The notes under the pieces: generated by a model | What the model was told of the DNA's origin: nothing | What the model saw: only the letters and a program-made list of their open reading frames with translations | Database searches by the model: none | Assembly: GCA_051209155.1 (NCBI GenBank) | Contig: JBPJGB010000001.1 | Reading direction: 5' to 3' (one strand) | Length of the DNA stretch: 64,000 nt | DNA from: Actomonas sp051209155 | GTDB lineage: Bacteria > Verrucomicrobiota > Verrucomicrobiia > Opitutales > Opitutaceae | Shown here: piece after piece, positions 33,371 to 43,191 of the stretch | Position numbering within the stretch: position 1 is the stretch's first letter | How the letters are laid out: each line of letters begins with the position of its first letter | Translations under genes and position numbers: made by a program

Positions 33371-34672
33371 TCAAACCGCCTGAGGCAGTTGCGCGGTCAG
33401 TTGCGCGGCGAAAGCGGCCATCTGGTCACAACCAAAGCGGATGTGCCGGAAAACGGGGTGCGCGTGCACATCGATCGAGGCAGGATCGGCGGTCGCCGCG
33501 AGCGCAGCGGAACCGTCGTAGTCGACGGGTGAAATGCGCAGGCCGAGGTAGGAGGCCGGCAGGTAGAAGTCCGAGCCCGGCAGCGCCGCGACGCCATGAG
33601 GTTCGAGCAGGGCTTCGGCCAGGTGCGGCGAGGTCAGGATGCCTTGGGTGCGCAGGGCCTCACGTTGCGCGTTGAAGTCGGGGAAAAGGTAGAAGCCACC
33701 ATCGGGGCGCGGGCAGGCGAGTCCGGCGGCGGTGAGGCGGCGATGCACGTAGCGGCACACGGTCTGATGGATGCCACGGGTTTTTTCCACAAACGGCCGG
33801 AGCGAGGCGAAGTCGCGGTAGGCGGTGAGCGCGGCGTATTGGGTGGGCGCGCTGACAGCGGAGAAGGTTTCGCTGATGAGCGAGACAAGCGGTGCGCGGA
33901 GAGCGGCGAGTTCGGCGGGCAACATCATGACGCCAAGCCGATAGCCGCCGGCGGCGAAAACCTTGGAAAGACCGCCCGAGATGATGCAGCCCTCCGGGTA
34001 GTAGCGGGCAATGCTGGCTTGCGGGGTGCAGGTGAAGTCGAGTTTGGCGTAGATCTCGTCGCACAACACGATGATGCCGTAGGCACGGCAGATCTCGGCC
34101 AAGTCGCGACACTCGGCGTCGGTGTAGACGGCGCCGGTCGGATTGTTGGGATTGTTGAGAACGAGCAGTTTGGGGCCGTGACCGAGCTCGTCGCACACCG
34201 CATCAAGGCTTTCGGCGGTGAGCTTGTAACCGTTGTCTCGACGGGTGGGCAGGCGCACGACCGGTTTGCCGCGCAGGTAGGCCTGCGGGCCGTAGCTGAC
34301 CCAACTCGGCGCGGGCACGAGCAGCGGGCCTTCGAGCAGGTAGATGAGTTGAAACAACAACTCCTTGCTGCCGGGGCCGATGAAGGTGAGATCGGGGTGG
34401 AAGTGGGGGTAGTCGAAGTGCTCGGCGTAAAAGTCGACCACGGCCTCACGCAGTTCCGGCAGACCCTGGGTGGGCAGGTAGGCGCTGTGGTGAACATTGG
34501 CACGCAGGGCCTCTTGCAAAACGTCGGGGACCGGGAAGGGCGACTGGCCGAACCCGAAGTGCGCGATCTGGCGACCGGAGCGGCGGAGGGCGTTGGCCCG
34601 CATGTTGATGGCGAGGGTGGAGGACTCCTTCAGCCCGGTGACGTGCGGATTGAGCACAAGGTTCTGCTTCAC
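33371..34672 (-). CDS. Pyridoxal-phosphate aminotransferase, class I/II
   Basis: A 433-residue fold-type I aminotransferase. Visible are FGFGQSPFPVPD at the N-terminus, HHSAYLPTQGLPELREAV, NNPNNPTGAVY, the PLP aspartate/tyrosine in LCDEIYAKLDF, the Schiff-base lysine in ISGGLSKVFAAGGYRLG and the arginine in GLRISPVD. The Asp/Ala/aromatic specificity cannot be told by eye. It lies upstream of the KamA-type gene on the same strand; the 298-nt spacer between them shows no further gene or convincing terminator. Confidence 0.9.
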   Translation of the reverse strand: MKQNLVLNPHVTGLKESSTLAINMRANALRRSGRQIAHFGFGQSPFPVPDVLQEALRANVHHSAYLPTQGLPELREAVVDFYAEHFDYPHFHPDLTFIGPGSKELLFQLIYLLEGPLLVPAPSWVSYGPQAYLRGKPVVRLPTRRDNGYKLTAESLDAVCDELGHGPKLLVLNNPNNPTGAVYTDAECRDLAEICRAYGIIVLCDEIYAKLDFTCTPQASIARYYPEGCIISGGLSKVFAAGGYRLGVMMLPAELAALRAPLVSLISETFSAVSAPTQYAALTAYRDFASLRPFVEKTRGIHQTVCRYVHRRLTAAGLACPRPDGGFYLFPDFNAQREALRTQGILTSPHLAEALLEPHGVAALPGSDFYLPASYLGLRISPVDYDGSAALAATADPASIDVHAHPVFRHIRFGCDQMAAFAAQLTAQLPQAV

Positions 34673-34823
34673 GGCGGTCGGTTGTCAGCGATGAGGCGAC
34701 CGGAGCCGTCGTGGCTCGGTCACGCTGCGAGAGCATCGTTGATGCCATGCCGCGCGCGGGGCGTGCGGAAATCCTAAATCCTAACCTTGGCAGTCTCAAA
34801 CGGCGGACGGTGCGCGTCCAATT

Positions 34824-36218
34824 TCACTTCGCCGGCTCAAGGTCGTAGCCGTCCTTGCGGTCCTTCATGGTCCAGCCGGCGGCGGTGATGTCACCGCGCA
34901 GCGCGTCGGCGGTGCCCCAATCTTTGGCCTGCTTGGCCGCCCAGCGTTTTTCGGCGAGGGCGGCGACTTCGGCGGGGATGTCGAGGCTGGGCTTTTCCGG
35001 TTCGGTCAGGTCGAAGCCGAAGGCGGTGATCACGCGGTCGAAGGTCGCTGCGTCGATGCCGGCAGGGCCGCGATTGACGATGCTGAAGAGGGCGCCGAGG
35101 GCAGCCGGGGTGTTCAGATCATCGCCGAGCGCAGAGAACACCGGATCGAACGCGGACGCCTCGCCGGACTGGTCGCCGAGTTGCGCGCGGAAGTTACGCA
35201 GGGTGGTGAGCGCCTTGGCGGCGGCGCCGAGGGAATCGAGGGTGAAGTTGAGTTGCTTGCGCGGGTGGCCGGCGAGCAGGGCGTAGCGCAGGGCGGCGGG
35301 GGAGTGGCCCATGGCTTGGAGCTGATCGAGCGTGTAGAGGTTGCCGAGCGACTTGCTCATCTTGGCGCCGTCCACGAGTAGGTGGCGGCTGTGATACCAA
35401 TGGTTGGCGAAGGTTTGCCCATTGCAGCACTCGCTCTGCGCGATCTCGTTTTCGTGGTGGGGGAAGAGCAGGTCCTCGCCGCCGGTATGCAGGTCGATGG
35501 TGGCGTCGAGGTGCTTCTTGGCCATGGCGCTGCACTCGATGTGCCAGCCGGGGCGACCGGCGGAGGCTCCGGTCGGGCCGTCCCACTTGACGTCACCGTC
35601 CTCCGGTTTCCAGGCCTTCCATAACGCGAAGTCGGTGCCGTCCTCTTTCTCGTCGGCATCGACGGAGGTGGTGTCTTTCGCGCCGGTGTTGCCGGCGGCG
35701 GCGGCGGCGCCGGTTTTGAGTTCGCGTTCCTTCACCCGGGAGAGCGCGCCGTATCCATCAAACGAGGACACCTTGAAGTAGACCGAACCGTCGGCGGCGC
35801 GGTAGGCGTGGCCTTTTTCGAGCAGGACCTCGATCATGTTGACCTGCTCCTTGATGTGGGTGGTCGCGGCGGGTTCGACGTGCGGGCGCAGGCAATTGAG
35901 GGCGTCGCAGTCGGCGTGGAATTTGTCGGTCCAGATCTTGGTGACTTCGCCCAGCGGGCGCCCTTCCTCGCGGGCCCGGCGGATGGTCTTGTCGTCGACG
36001 TCGGTGAGGTTGCGCACGTGCTTCACCTTGTCTGCGCCGAACTCGAGCTCGAGCAGGCGGCGGATGAGGTCGTTGACCACGAAGGTGCGGAAGTTGCCGA
36101 TGTGAGCCTCGGCGTAGACGGTCGGGCCGCAGTTATAGAAACGATACACGCCGTCGGCATGGGCGGGCGCGACGGGTTTGATGGTGCGGGACAGAGAATC
36201 GAAGAGCTGCAGGGCCAT
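34824..36218 (-). CDS. cysS: Cysteine-tRNA ligase
   Basis: A 464-residue class I synthetase charging tRNA-Cys. The HIGH-type motif is EAHIGNFRTF and the KMSKS loop is DGAKMSKSLGN. Zinc ligands are in NCGPTVY, GWHIECSAM and FPHHENEIAQSE. Before DFALWKAWK there is an alanine/aspartate-rich insertion (about 205-233) that is a lineage-type loop. ATG 36218 matches the family start (MALQLFDSLSRTI). The sequence upstream is repeat DNA. Confidence 0.96.
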   Translation of the reverse strand: MALQLFDSLSRTIKPVAPAHADGVYRFYNCGPTVYAEAHIGNFRTFVVNDLIRRLLELEFGADKVKHVRNLTDVDDKTIRRAREEGRPLGEVTKIWTDKFHADCDALNCLRPHVEPAATTHIKEQVNMIEVLLEKGHAYRAADGSVYFKVSSFDGYGALSRVKERELKTGAAAAAGNTGAKDTTSVDADEKEDGTDFALWKAWKPEDGDVKWDGPTGASAGRPGWHIECSAMAKKHLDATIDLHTGGEDLLFPHHENEIAQSECCNGQTFANHWYHSRHLLVDGAKMSKSLGNLYTLDQLQAMGHSPAALRYALLAGHPRKQLNFTLDSLGAAAKALTTLRNFRAQLGDQSGEASAFDPVFSALGDDLNTPAALGALFSIVNRGPAGIDAATFDRVITAFGFDLTEPEKPSLDIPAEVAALAEKRWAAKQAKDWGTADALRGDITAAGWTMKDRKDGYDLEPAK

Positions 36219-36233
36219 AGGAAACGACGAGGT

Positions 36234-36270
36234 AACCACGATTGGATACGAATAAACACGAATAATTTCA
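36234..36270. repeat. AACCACG-type short-unit repeat upstream of cysS
   Basis: AACCACGATTGG at 36234 is followed by ATACGAATAAACACGAATAA: a single arm of the family seen at 36-114 and 23217-23355, without an obvious second arm. It starts 15 nt before the cysS start codon on the opposite strand. A further degenerate start of the same unit (TTAACCACGAACGG) is at about 31501-31514 in the thrS leader. Confidence 0.6.
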
Positions 36271-36408
36271 AAACACGACGGAGCGAAGCGGAGGCCGACG
36301 AGACAGGTTCCCGCGCTAGCGGGCGGTCGAGGCGCAAACAAACGAAAAGAAATTCCGAGCCGGGTTTTCGATAAATGAACAAATGGCGGGTCTCTGCGTC
36401 AGAGAGGC

Positions 36409-37452
36409 GTGCGTCGGCTGTTATTGTGGAGCTTTCTTGCGTTGAACGTGGCGGCGAAGGATCCGGTTTTTCCGGACGCGGAGTCGTTTGCCCCGGGCCC
36501 GGCCATTGTCGCGGCGGCGGCGCAACGCGGCTGGTCTCTGGCGGGCGTGGCGCACGCGCCCGACCGGGTGAGACCGGAGTGGGGCGATCACTGTGTGGTG
36601 TTGATTTCCATGCGCGACAGAGACGATGTGGACCAGTGGTTGGCCCGGTTTGAAGTCGTCGCGGCCACTGAGGAGGAGCAGGCGGACATCGAGAAAGCGG
36701 CCACCGGGGAGCCCTTCCAGCTTTTCACCTCCACCGGTCGCAGCTACGCGTTTGCCCAGCAGGGTTTGATCATGGAGGTGCAGATCGTGGGACCCTTGGC
36801 GAGCGACGAACGGCAGGTGGAGCGCGCGATCGCCAGAGCCGAGACCAAGCAAGCCCGGTTTCAGGTGAACGTGGAGTTCCTGCAGGCGGGATTGGATCGC
36901 GCGGCGGCGACCATCCTGCGTTTGCGGGACGAGGAAGGGCGCGTGGGCATCGGCATGCGCGGTGAACCTTTTCCGGAAGAGGAGACGGCGGCGGCGCGGG
37001 CGCGGTTGGAGGAGCGTGGTGTCACTGCTGACGATGAGCGGGCGGTGGTGGGGTCGCTGCCAGCGCTGGTGGAGTTCTTCGGGATCGCGGCCCGCACGCC
37101 GGGGTTGAAGGAGATTTTATTGGACGTGGTGGATATCCCGTGGTGGGCGCTGATCAAAGGCCTGGGCCAGGTCAGCGTGAACATGAACCTCGATGGTCGG
37201 CGTCTGCGTCCCACGGCAGCGGATGCGGCGAACTACGTGGTGCCCTTTGCGGTGGAGCTGAACAATGCGCCGGCCTTGATGGTGGAACTGGTGGCGACCC
37301 CGGCGCGGGCACCGACTTCAACGCTCGCCGGCGTGACGGCCATCTACGCCGGGCGACCGAATGGCAAAGGCAAGCGGGTGACGGTGGAGTTGTTTCCGCC
37401 GGCTCGAAGAATTGAGGTGGCGCTGGCGGCGCGGCCCTGTAAACCGGCAAAC
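36409..37452 (+). CDS. Hypothetical exported protein, open in frame into hemB
   Basis: From a GTG start the frame encodes a short hydrophobic leader (RRLLLWSFLALNVAA) and about 330 residues with no family I recognise. They include a charged region (ERAIARAETKQARFQVNVEF) and FAVELNNAPALMVELVATPA toward the end. No stop codon separates it from the hemB reading frame, which begins at residue 349 of the combined frame. I record it to the base before the hemB start. Either its stop codon was lost, giving a fusion, or translation continues and HemB is made from an internal start. The relation is unresolved. Confidence 0.5.
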
Positions 37453-38463
37453 ATGTCCCACGAAGCCCTGCTCGATCTCGTTGAACGTCCCCGTCGCCTG
37501 CGCCGCACCGCCGGTCTGCGCGACATGGTGCGGGAAACGTTCCTGCGTCCCGAGGATTTCATCGCGCCGCTGTTTGTGGTCGATGGTCAGCCGGCGCCCG
37601 AGGAGATCGGTTCGATGCCGGGCGTGTTTCGCCTGAACATCAAGGACCTAGTCAAGGAGTGTCGGGCGCTCAATAAACTCGGGGTGCGGGCGGTGGCGCT
37701 TTTTCCGAAGCTCGACCCGAAGCTGAAGGACGCCGATGGCACGGGCGCGCTCGACGAAGACGGACTCATCCTCCGCGCCGTGCGGGCGGTGAAGAAGGCA
37801 CTGCCGGAGCTCGCGGTCATCACCGACGTCGCGCTCGACCCTTACACCACGCACGGCCACGACGGCGTGTTGACCGACATCGGTGACGACGTGGATAACG
37901 ACCGCACGGTCGAAATCCTGGCCGAGATGGCGGTGCTGCAGGCCGAGGCGGGCGTCGATATCGTGGCGCCGTCGGATATGATGGACGGCCGCGTCGGCGC
38001 GATCCGTGAGGCGCTCGATGCGCATGACTTTGCGGGGACGGCGATCATGGCCTATTCGGCGAAGTTCAACTCCGCCTACTACGGCCCGTTCCGCGACGCG
38101 GTGGGCAGTGCGCAGGCCGCGGGCACGCGTTTGCTGAGCAAGGCAACCTATCAGCTCGATCCGGCGAACCGTCGACAGGCGCTGAACGAAGCCGCGCTCG
38201 ACGAAGAGGAGGGCGCGGACTTCATCATGGTGAAACCGGCCGGTGCTTATCTCGACATCATCCGCGATGTGCGCGACGCGACGACGAAGCCGGTCGCCGC
38301 TTACCAGGTTTCCGGCGAATACTCCCAGATCCACGCCGCCGCCAAACTGGGCTGGCTCGACCTCGGGAAGATCCGCCACGAGTCGCTCCTTGCCATCAAG
38401 CGCGCCGGCGCCGACCTCATCCTGACCTACTTCGCCAAAGACATGGCGAAAGCGCTGAAGTGA
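37453..38463 (+). CDS. hemB: Delta-aminolevulinic acid dehydratase (porphobilinogen synthase)
   Basis: A 336-residue HemB condensing two 5-aminolevulinate molecules to porphobilinogen in haem synthesis. It has the canonical start MSHEALLDLVERPRRLRRT, catalytic lysines in MAYSAKFNSAYYGPFRDA and FIMVKPAGAYLD, and YQVSGEYSQ near the end. The metal-site region VITDVALDPYTTHGHDG lacks the zinc cysteines and carries aspartate/threonine, i.e. the magnesium-type version. The frame is open upstream for 348 codons into an exported-protein gene; ATG 37453 is preferred because it gives the normal length. Confidence 0.95.
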   Translation: MSHEALLDLVERPRRLRRTAGLRDMVRETFLRPEDFIAPLFVVDGQPAPEEIGSMPGVFRLNIKDLVKECRALNKLGVRAVALFPKLDPKLKDADGTGALDEDGLILRAVRAVKKALPELAVITDVALDPYTTHGHDGVLTDIGDDVDNDRTVEILAEMAVLQAEAGVDIVAPSDMMDGRVGAIREALDAHDFAGTAIMAYSAKFNSAYYGPFRDAVGSAQAAGTRLLSKATYQLDPANRRQALNEAALDEEEGADFIMVKPAGAYLDIIRDVRDATTKPVAAYQVSGEYSQIHAAAKLGWLDLGKIRHESLLAIKRAGADLILTYFAKDMAKALK

Positions 38464-38494
38464 GGGTGCCGGGGCCGCGTGCGGAGGCTTGCCT

Positions 38495-41400
38495 CTAGAT
38501 CGGCGGGTGGGTGCCGCCGAAGGGTTGGTTGCGCGGTAGGGTGACGACGAAGGTTGCGCCTTGTTCGGGGGCGGCGGTGGCGGTGATGGCGCCGCCGTGG
38601 CGGGTCACGATGCGGTGGACGTTGGCGAGGCCGATGCCGGTGCCTTTGAAACGGCGAGAGCCGTGCGCCCGCTGGAAGGGCTCGAAGAGTCGGATCGTCG
38701 CGGGGTCGAAACCGGCGCCGTTGTCGGCGATGCTGATCTCGGCGTGGGCGCCGTCGTGCGTCACGTGCGCCGTGATTTCAATGACCGCGACCTCGCGCTC
38801 GCCGGTGAACTTGAGGGCGTTGCCGAGCAGGTTGGTGAAGACTTGCCGGATCAGCGTGCTGTCGCCGGCCACGGTGGGGAGTGGGGCGGCGATCTTCCAG
38901 GTCACCGAGCGATCCTGACAATCGCGCATCAGGCGTTCGCGGATGTCGGTGAGGAGGAGAGTGAGGTCGATCTGGCCCCACCGAATCGCGGACTTCTGCA
39001 CAGTGGCAAAGGAGAGGAAACTTTGCACCAGCTCGATCAGGTGGTCGCATTCCGTGATGATGTGGCGGGTGACCTGGTCGCGTTCCGAGCCGGGTTCGGG
39101 TGGATCGATCGAGTTTAGGAGTTTCGCGAAACTGGAGATGTTGCCGATCGGGGAACGCAGGTCGTGGGCGACGGAGTAGGAAAAGGCTTCGAGGTCGCGG
39201 TTGGCCTCGCGCAGTTCGCGGGTGCGCTGGTGCACGCGTTGCTCGAGGGCAGCGTTGAGTTGGCGGATTTCGCCCTGGCTGGCCTCCAGTTCGTGGGCTT
39301 TGCGCTCGTTTTCCTCCACTTGCAGGGCGAGTTCCTGGTTGGCCCGTTTCAGGTCATCGGTGCGGGCGGTGACCATGCGATCAAGGGTGGCGTTGCGCTG
39401 GCGAACGACGTGGGAGGAGAGCCAACCGGTGAGTCCGATGATGGCGGCGCCGCAGAGGGCAAAGGCGGTGAGGGCCCACGGGGTGCGAAACCAGGGGGCG
39501 GAGATGTGCAGGTCGAGTGCGATCTCGTCGCCGACGTCGTCGCCGGTGCGGGGGCGCACGCGCAGCCGGTAGTCGCCGGCGGCGATGTTGGCGAGCGTGA
39601 GCACACCGTCGGCTTCCAGCTCGAGCCAGGCCTCGTCGCGACCGTCGAGCCGGTATTCGAAGGTGGCAGTCTCGCCGTTGGCCGCCCCGGTGGCCTGCAA
39701 TTGGATCACGAGGGCGTCGGTGCCGGGGTCGAGCGGCGCGTCGTCATCGAAAGGTGGATACAACGTCAGGCCGCGATCGACCGGCTGGATGCGGGCGATG
39801 ATGGCGCGTGGCGCTGGGCGTGGGGGGAGGGGGATGCTGGGGTCGTAGCGGGCGAGGCGTTGGGGCTCGTGCAGCCAGACGACGCCGTCGGTCTGGGGGT
39901 AGATGTGCAGCGGCTGCAGTTCGAGGGGGAGGATCTCGTTGGTCGGCAGGTAGCGATTGCCGTCAGGCGTGTAGATGCGCAGGCGACCTTCATGGGTGAT
40001 CCACAGGCGTCCCAGGGAGTCGGTGGTCGGACGACCGAGCACCTGACTCATCGCGGGGATGCGTTCGAGCAAGGCTTCGTCGAGCCGCAGTTGATGGGTG
40101 AGCGGGTCGAGGCGATAGATATGCCAGGGGGCGTTCACCCTGACTTCGCCGTCGAGTTTGAAGAGGTTGGGCCAGCGTGCGCCGAGCGCGCTGCCGGGCC
40201 CGAAGGCATCCACGGTCGGTTGGGGCAGGGTCGGGCGCACCCGGGCAACCTTGCCGGTGCCAAGCTCGACCCAGAAGTCGCCGGCCGCATCGGTGATGGC
40301 GCCGTAGACGTGGCCGAAACCGGGCCGGGGGATGCGTTCGGTGGTGAACGAACCTTGGCCGTCGGCGAGGATCCAGCCCACCTCCTCCTCGGCCGCGTAG
40401 AGCCAGCGGCCGCGTGCCACGGGTTCGAGCCGGATGAGGGGGCTGGAGGCGGCGCTGAGTTTCTGCCAGGTGCCATCGGCCTGTCGCTGGAACAAACCTT
40501 CGCGCGTCCCGGCCAGCAGGACGCCATCGAGCACGGCCAGTTCGTTGGCGTAGCCCGGCGGGGAATCGATGGTGAATCCGCGAATGCGCCGGTCCTCGTC
40601 GTAGAGGCCGCGCTGAATATGCCCGTCGGACAACAGCCAAAGGTCGTCGCCGACTCGAAACGGTTTGGCGTAGGCGAGGCCGGTGTCGATGAACGCCTCG
40701 AAATGAGAGAGGCGGGAGGGAAAGTCGATGCACGCGATGCCGTCGTTGAGCACGGCCCAGAGGGCGCCGTTGGGGGTCGGGATCAGCTTGGAGATACGGG
40801 CGAGCCGATGGTCGTTGCTGCGGTCGAGCACCTGGATGACGCGGGCGTGCCGATCGAAGAAGATGAGTCCGATATTGTTGGAGGCGGCGGCGAACAATCC
40901 CTGGCCGACGGCGCAGAGGCTGGTGATGCCGAGCGGGCGGGAGAGCAGGCCCTTGGTGGCAAAGGGTCGCAGCGCGGTGCCGTCCCAAGTGAGCAGGCCG
41001 CGGCCGGTGGTGCCCACCAGCACGCGGCCAGTCTCGAGCGGCGCGCTCGAGGTGATGGTGCTCTCGGCGTAGTGATCCGGCGGGCCGAGCTTCGACGTGA
41101 AGCGTTCGCCGTCGAAGGCATACAGGTTGCCGTTGGCCCCGTCGCTCATGTGCACGACGCCGTTCACGGCAAAGAAGGCCCGGGGATTTTCAGCGATGCC
41201 GACGACCTGCGGCGTGGTGCCTGGTTGCCAATGGAAAATGGGTCCCGCCCCCCACCACCAGAACCACTTGCCGCCGGCGGCCGTAACATGTGTAAGCTGC
41301 GGGTCGCCGTAGCTTTCGACCGGAGGAATGGGGGCGATCGGCTCGAAGCTCCACGTGCCCTCCGGGTCGAATTTGAGCCGGGCGAAGGCGTTGGAATAAC

Positions 41401-41800
41401 CGGCGTAGATGGTGCCATCTTCGCCGACGATGACGCGTTCCAGGTTGATGCTGGGCTGGGACGGCGCCTTCTCAATCTTCACCCAGCGGACGCCGTCCCC
41501 GATGGCCATTTCGCTCTTCGCCATGACCAGGAGGCGCCCGTCGGGCAGCACGTGCATGTCGATCAGCGGACTGCTGATGCCGAGGGATTGCGGGGCGATG
41601 ATGGTAAAACTCGGGGCGCCGGTCTCGAGGGTGCCGCTCGGGGTGGCGGGCACGAAGTCCCCGACGGTTTCGCTCCTCGCCAACGCGGCGAGCAGAACCG
41701 CCCCCAGAAAGACAAGTTGCGTTGGTCTAAGCACGGGCCAGAGGACTGGCAGGGAGGAAACTGAGCGGAACGGTCGCGAGCAACATCGTAAGACGGTCAC
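38495..41800 (-). CDS. Sensor histidine kinase with two-component-regulator propeller
   Basis: A 1101-residue inner-membrane kinase. After an N-terminal signal/anchor (LVFLGAVLLAALARS) come about 600 residues of periplasmic Reg_prop beta-propeller repeats, a Y_Y_Y domain (about 690-765, TFEYRLDGRDEAWLELE), one TM helix (ALTAFALCGAAIIGLTGWL) and a coiled coil. The kinase core has phospho-acceptor H in FSYSVAHDLRSPIGN, N-box LLGNALKF and G-boxes DNGAGFDP and GTGIGLANVH. Unlike hybrid propeller sensors of Bacteroides it lacks a receiver and an AraC-type output, and no response regulator adjoins it. It is divergent from a sugar-dehydrogenase/cytochrome operon it may sense for. Confidence 0.88.
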   Translation of the reverse strand: MTVLRCCSRPFRSVSSLPVLWPVLRPTQLVFLGAVLLAALARSETVGDFVPATPSGTLETGAPSFTIIAPQSLGISSPLIDMHVLPDGRLLVMAKSEMAIGDGVRWVKIEKAPSQPSINLERVIVGEDGTIYAGYSNAFARLKFDPEGTWSFEPIAPIPPVESYGDPQLTHVTAAGGKWFWWWGAGPIFHWQPGTTPQVVGIAENPRAFFAVNGVVHMSDGANGNLYAFDGERFTSKLGPPDHYAESTITSSAPLETGRVLVGTTGRGLLTWDGTALRPFATKGLLSRPLGITSLCAVGQGLFAAASNNIGLIFFDRHARVIQVLDRSNDHRLARISKLIPTPNGALWAVLNDGIACIDFPSRLSHFEAFIDTGLAYAKPFRVGDDLWLLSDGHIQRGLYDEDRRIRGFTIDSPPGYANELAVLDGVLLAGTREGLFQRQADGTWQKLSAASSPLIRLEPVARGRWLYAAEEEVGWILADGQGSFTTERIPRPGFGHVYGAITDAAGDFWVELGTGKVARVRPTLPQPTVDAFGPGSALGARWPNLFKLDGEVRVNAPWHIYRLDPLTHQLRLDEALLERIPAMSQVLGRPTTDSLGRLWITHEGRLRIYTPDGNRYLPTNEILPLELQPLHIYPQTDGVVWLHEPQRLARYDPSIPLPPRPAPRAIIARIQPVDRGLTLYPPFDDDAPLDPGTDALVIQLQATGAANGETATFEYRLDGRDEAWLELEADGVLTLANIAAGDYRLRVRPRTGDDVGDEIALDLHISAPWFRTPWALTAFALCGAAIIGLTGWLSSHVVRQRNATLDRMVTARTDDLKRANQELALQVEENERKAHELEASQGEIRQLNAALEQRVHQRTRELREANRDLEAFSYSVAHDLRSPIGNISSFAKLLNSIDPPEPGSERDQVTRHIITECDHLIELVQSFLSFATVQKSAIRWGQIDLTLLLTDIRERLMRDCQDRSVTWKIAAPLPTVAGDSTLIRQVFTNLLGNALKFTGEREVAVIEITAHVTHDGAHAEISIADNGAGFDPATIRLFEPFQRAHGSRRFKGTGIGLANVHRIVTRHGGAITATAAPEQGATFVVTLPRNQPFGGTHPPI

Positions 41801-41922
41801 GATCGTGCTTTTCAGAGCCGACCGCAGGGCCGCAGGGGGTATTGAACGTCAATCTCGGCGTGGCGAGACGGGTTGCCGGGGGAGGTTGCGCGCATCTGTC
41901 CGGCGCCTATGGTTGCCCGACC

Positions 41923-43191
41923 ATGATGCCCTCCTTTACCCGATACGCTGCGATCGTTGGATCGCTCCTCACCCTCACCGTGGCGGCCCGCGCCGAGTTG
42001 GCGGCCAGCCCCAACAACGGCGACATCACGCTGCCCGCCGGATTCAAAGCGGTGGTCGTGGCGGACAACGTCGATGGGGTGCGCGGGATCGCGGTGGCGC
42101 CCAATGGCGACCTCTACGGCCGCCTCCGCGGCGGCGGCATCCGCGCCCTGCGGGACACCGATGGCGATGGCGTGGCCGACGTCACGGAAACCATCGCGAC
42201 GGATGGGGGGGGCAGTGGCATCGCGGTGCACGGTGGTTACCTGTATTTTTCGACCAACGACGCCGTTTATCGGATGAAGCGGGCCGCCGGCGAACTCGTG
42301 CCGAGCGGCACGATCGAGCCCGTGGTCACCGGCCTGCCGGATCAGCGCCAGCACGCCTCGAAGATGTTTACCTTCGACGGCGCCGGTATGCTCTATGTGG
42401 AGGTCGGATCGCCCTCCAACTCGCTGGGCAAGCCCGACCGGGCGCGTGGTGCGGCCGGCTTGAGCGACGCCGAGGTGGATACGTTCCTCAGCGAGCACGG
42501 TGGCATCTGGAAGTTCGACCCCGCCAAGGCGCCGCTCACCCAGGCGCAGGGCGAACACTGGTCGACCGGTCATCGCCACATCCTGTCGCTGGCGTGGCAT
42601 CCGGTCTCGCAACAACTTTTCGGCGCGCAAAACGGCCGCGACGTGCTCGATGTGGTGAAGCCCGACGTCTTCAACACCGCCTACAACGCGGAGCATGTGG
42701 CCGAGGAGTTTCACGTCCTGTCGCGGGGCGCCAATCTCGGCTGGCCCTACACCTACTACAGCCCGATCGAGAAAAAGCGCCTGTTCTCGCCGGAGTATGG
42801 CGGCGACGGGAAAAAGACGCCGGCGCCGGGCAAATTCCAGGACCCGACCATCGCCTTCCCGGCGCACTGGGCGCCGATGCAGATGACCTACTACGGCGGC
42901 GAACAATTCCCGGCCTCCTATCACGGCGGTCTGTTCCTCGCCTTCCACGGTTCGTGGAACCGTCCCTCGCAGAAAGGCTACAACGTGGTCTTCATCCCCT
43001 GCGATGATGCCGGAATGCCGACGGGGGAGTGGTCGATCTTCGCCGACGACTTTATGGGCAAGGACGAGATCAGCAGCCCGCGTGATGCGGACTTCCGCCC
43101 GATGGGCGTCGCGGCCGGACCGGATGGTTCGCTTTACATTGGCGCGGACCAGGGCAACCGCATCTGGCGCGTCTTTTACGCGGGCGAATGA
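41923..43191 (+). CDS. Glucose/sorbosone dehydrogenase-type beta-propeller (PQQ-type)
   Basis: A 422-residue periplasmic protein with a signal peptide (YAAIVGSLLTLTVAARA) and a six-bladed propeller of the soluble glucose/sorbosone dehydrogenase family (ITLPAGFKAVVVADNVDGVR, DTDGDGVADVTETIA, WSTGHRHILSLAWHP, NLGWPYTYY, SLYIGADQGNRIWRVFY). Such enzymes oxidise sugars or polyols with PQQ. The start ATG 41923 was chosen for the signal peptide. Its stop overlaps the next start (ATGA), and the next gene is a cytochrome c, the expected electron acceptor. Confidence 0.85.
   Translation: MMPSFTRYAAIVGSLLTLTVAARAELAASPNNGDITLPAGFKAVVVADNVDGVRGIAVAPNGDLYGRLRGGGIRALRDTDGDGVADVTETIATDGGGSGIAVHGGYLYFSTNDAVYRMKRAAGELVPSGTIEPVVTGLPDQRQHASKMFTFDGAGMLYVEVGSPSNSLGKPDRARGAAGLSDAEVDTFLSEHGGIWKFDPAKAPLTQAQGEHWSTGHRHILSLAWHPVSQQLFGAQNGRDVLDVVKPDVFNTAYNAEHVAEEFHVLSRGANLGWPYTYYSPIEKKRLFSPEYGGDGKKTPAPGKFQDPTIAFPAHWAPMQMTYYGGEQFPASYHGGLFLAFHGSWNRPSQKGYNVVFIPCDDAGMPTGEWSIFADDFMGKDEISSPRDADFRPMGVAAGPDGSLYIGADQGNRIWRVFYAGE

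Noticed and set aside
39164..41764. 866-codon + strand frame opposite the sensor kinase
   Set aside because: Antisense shadow: all kinase motifs are on the minus strand and the + product is glycine/arginine/valine low-complexity.
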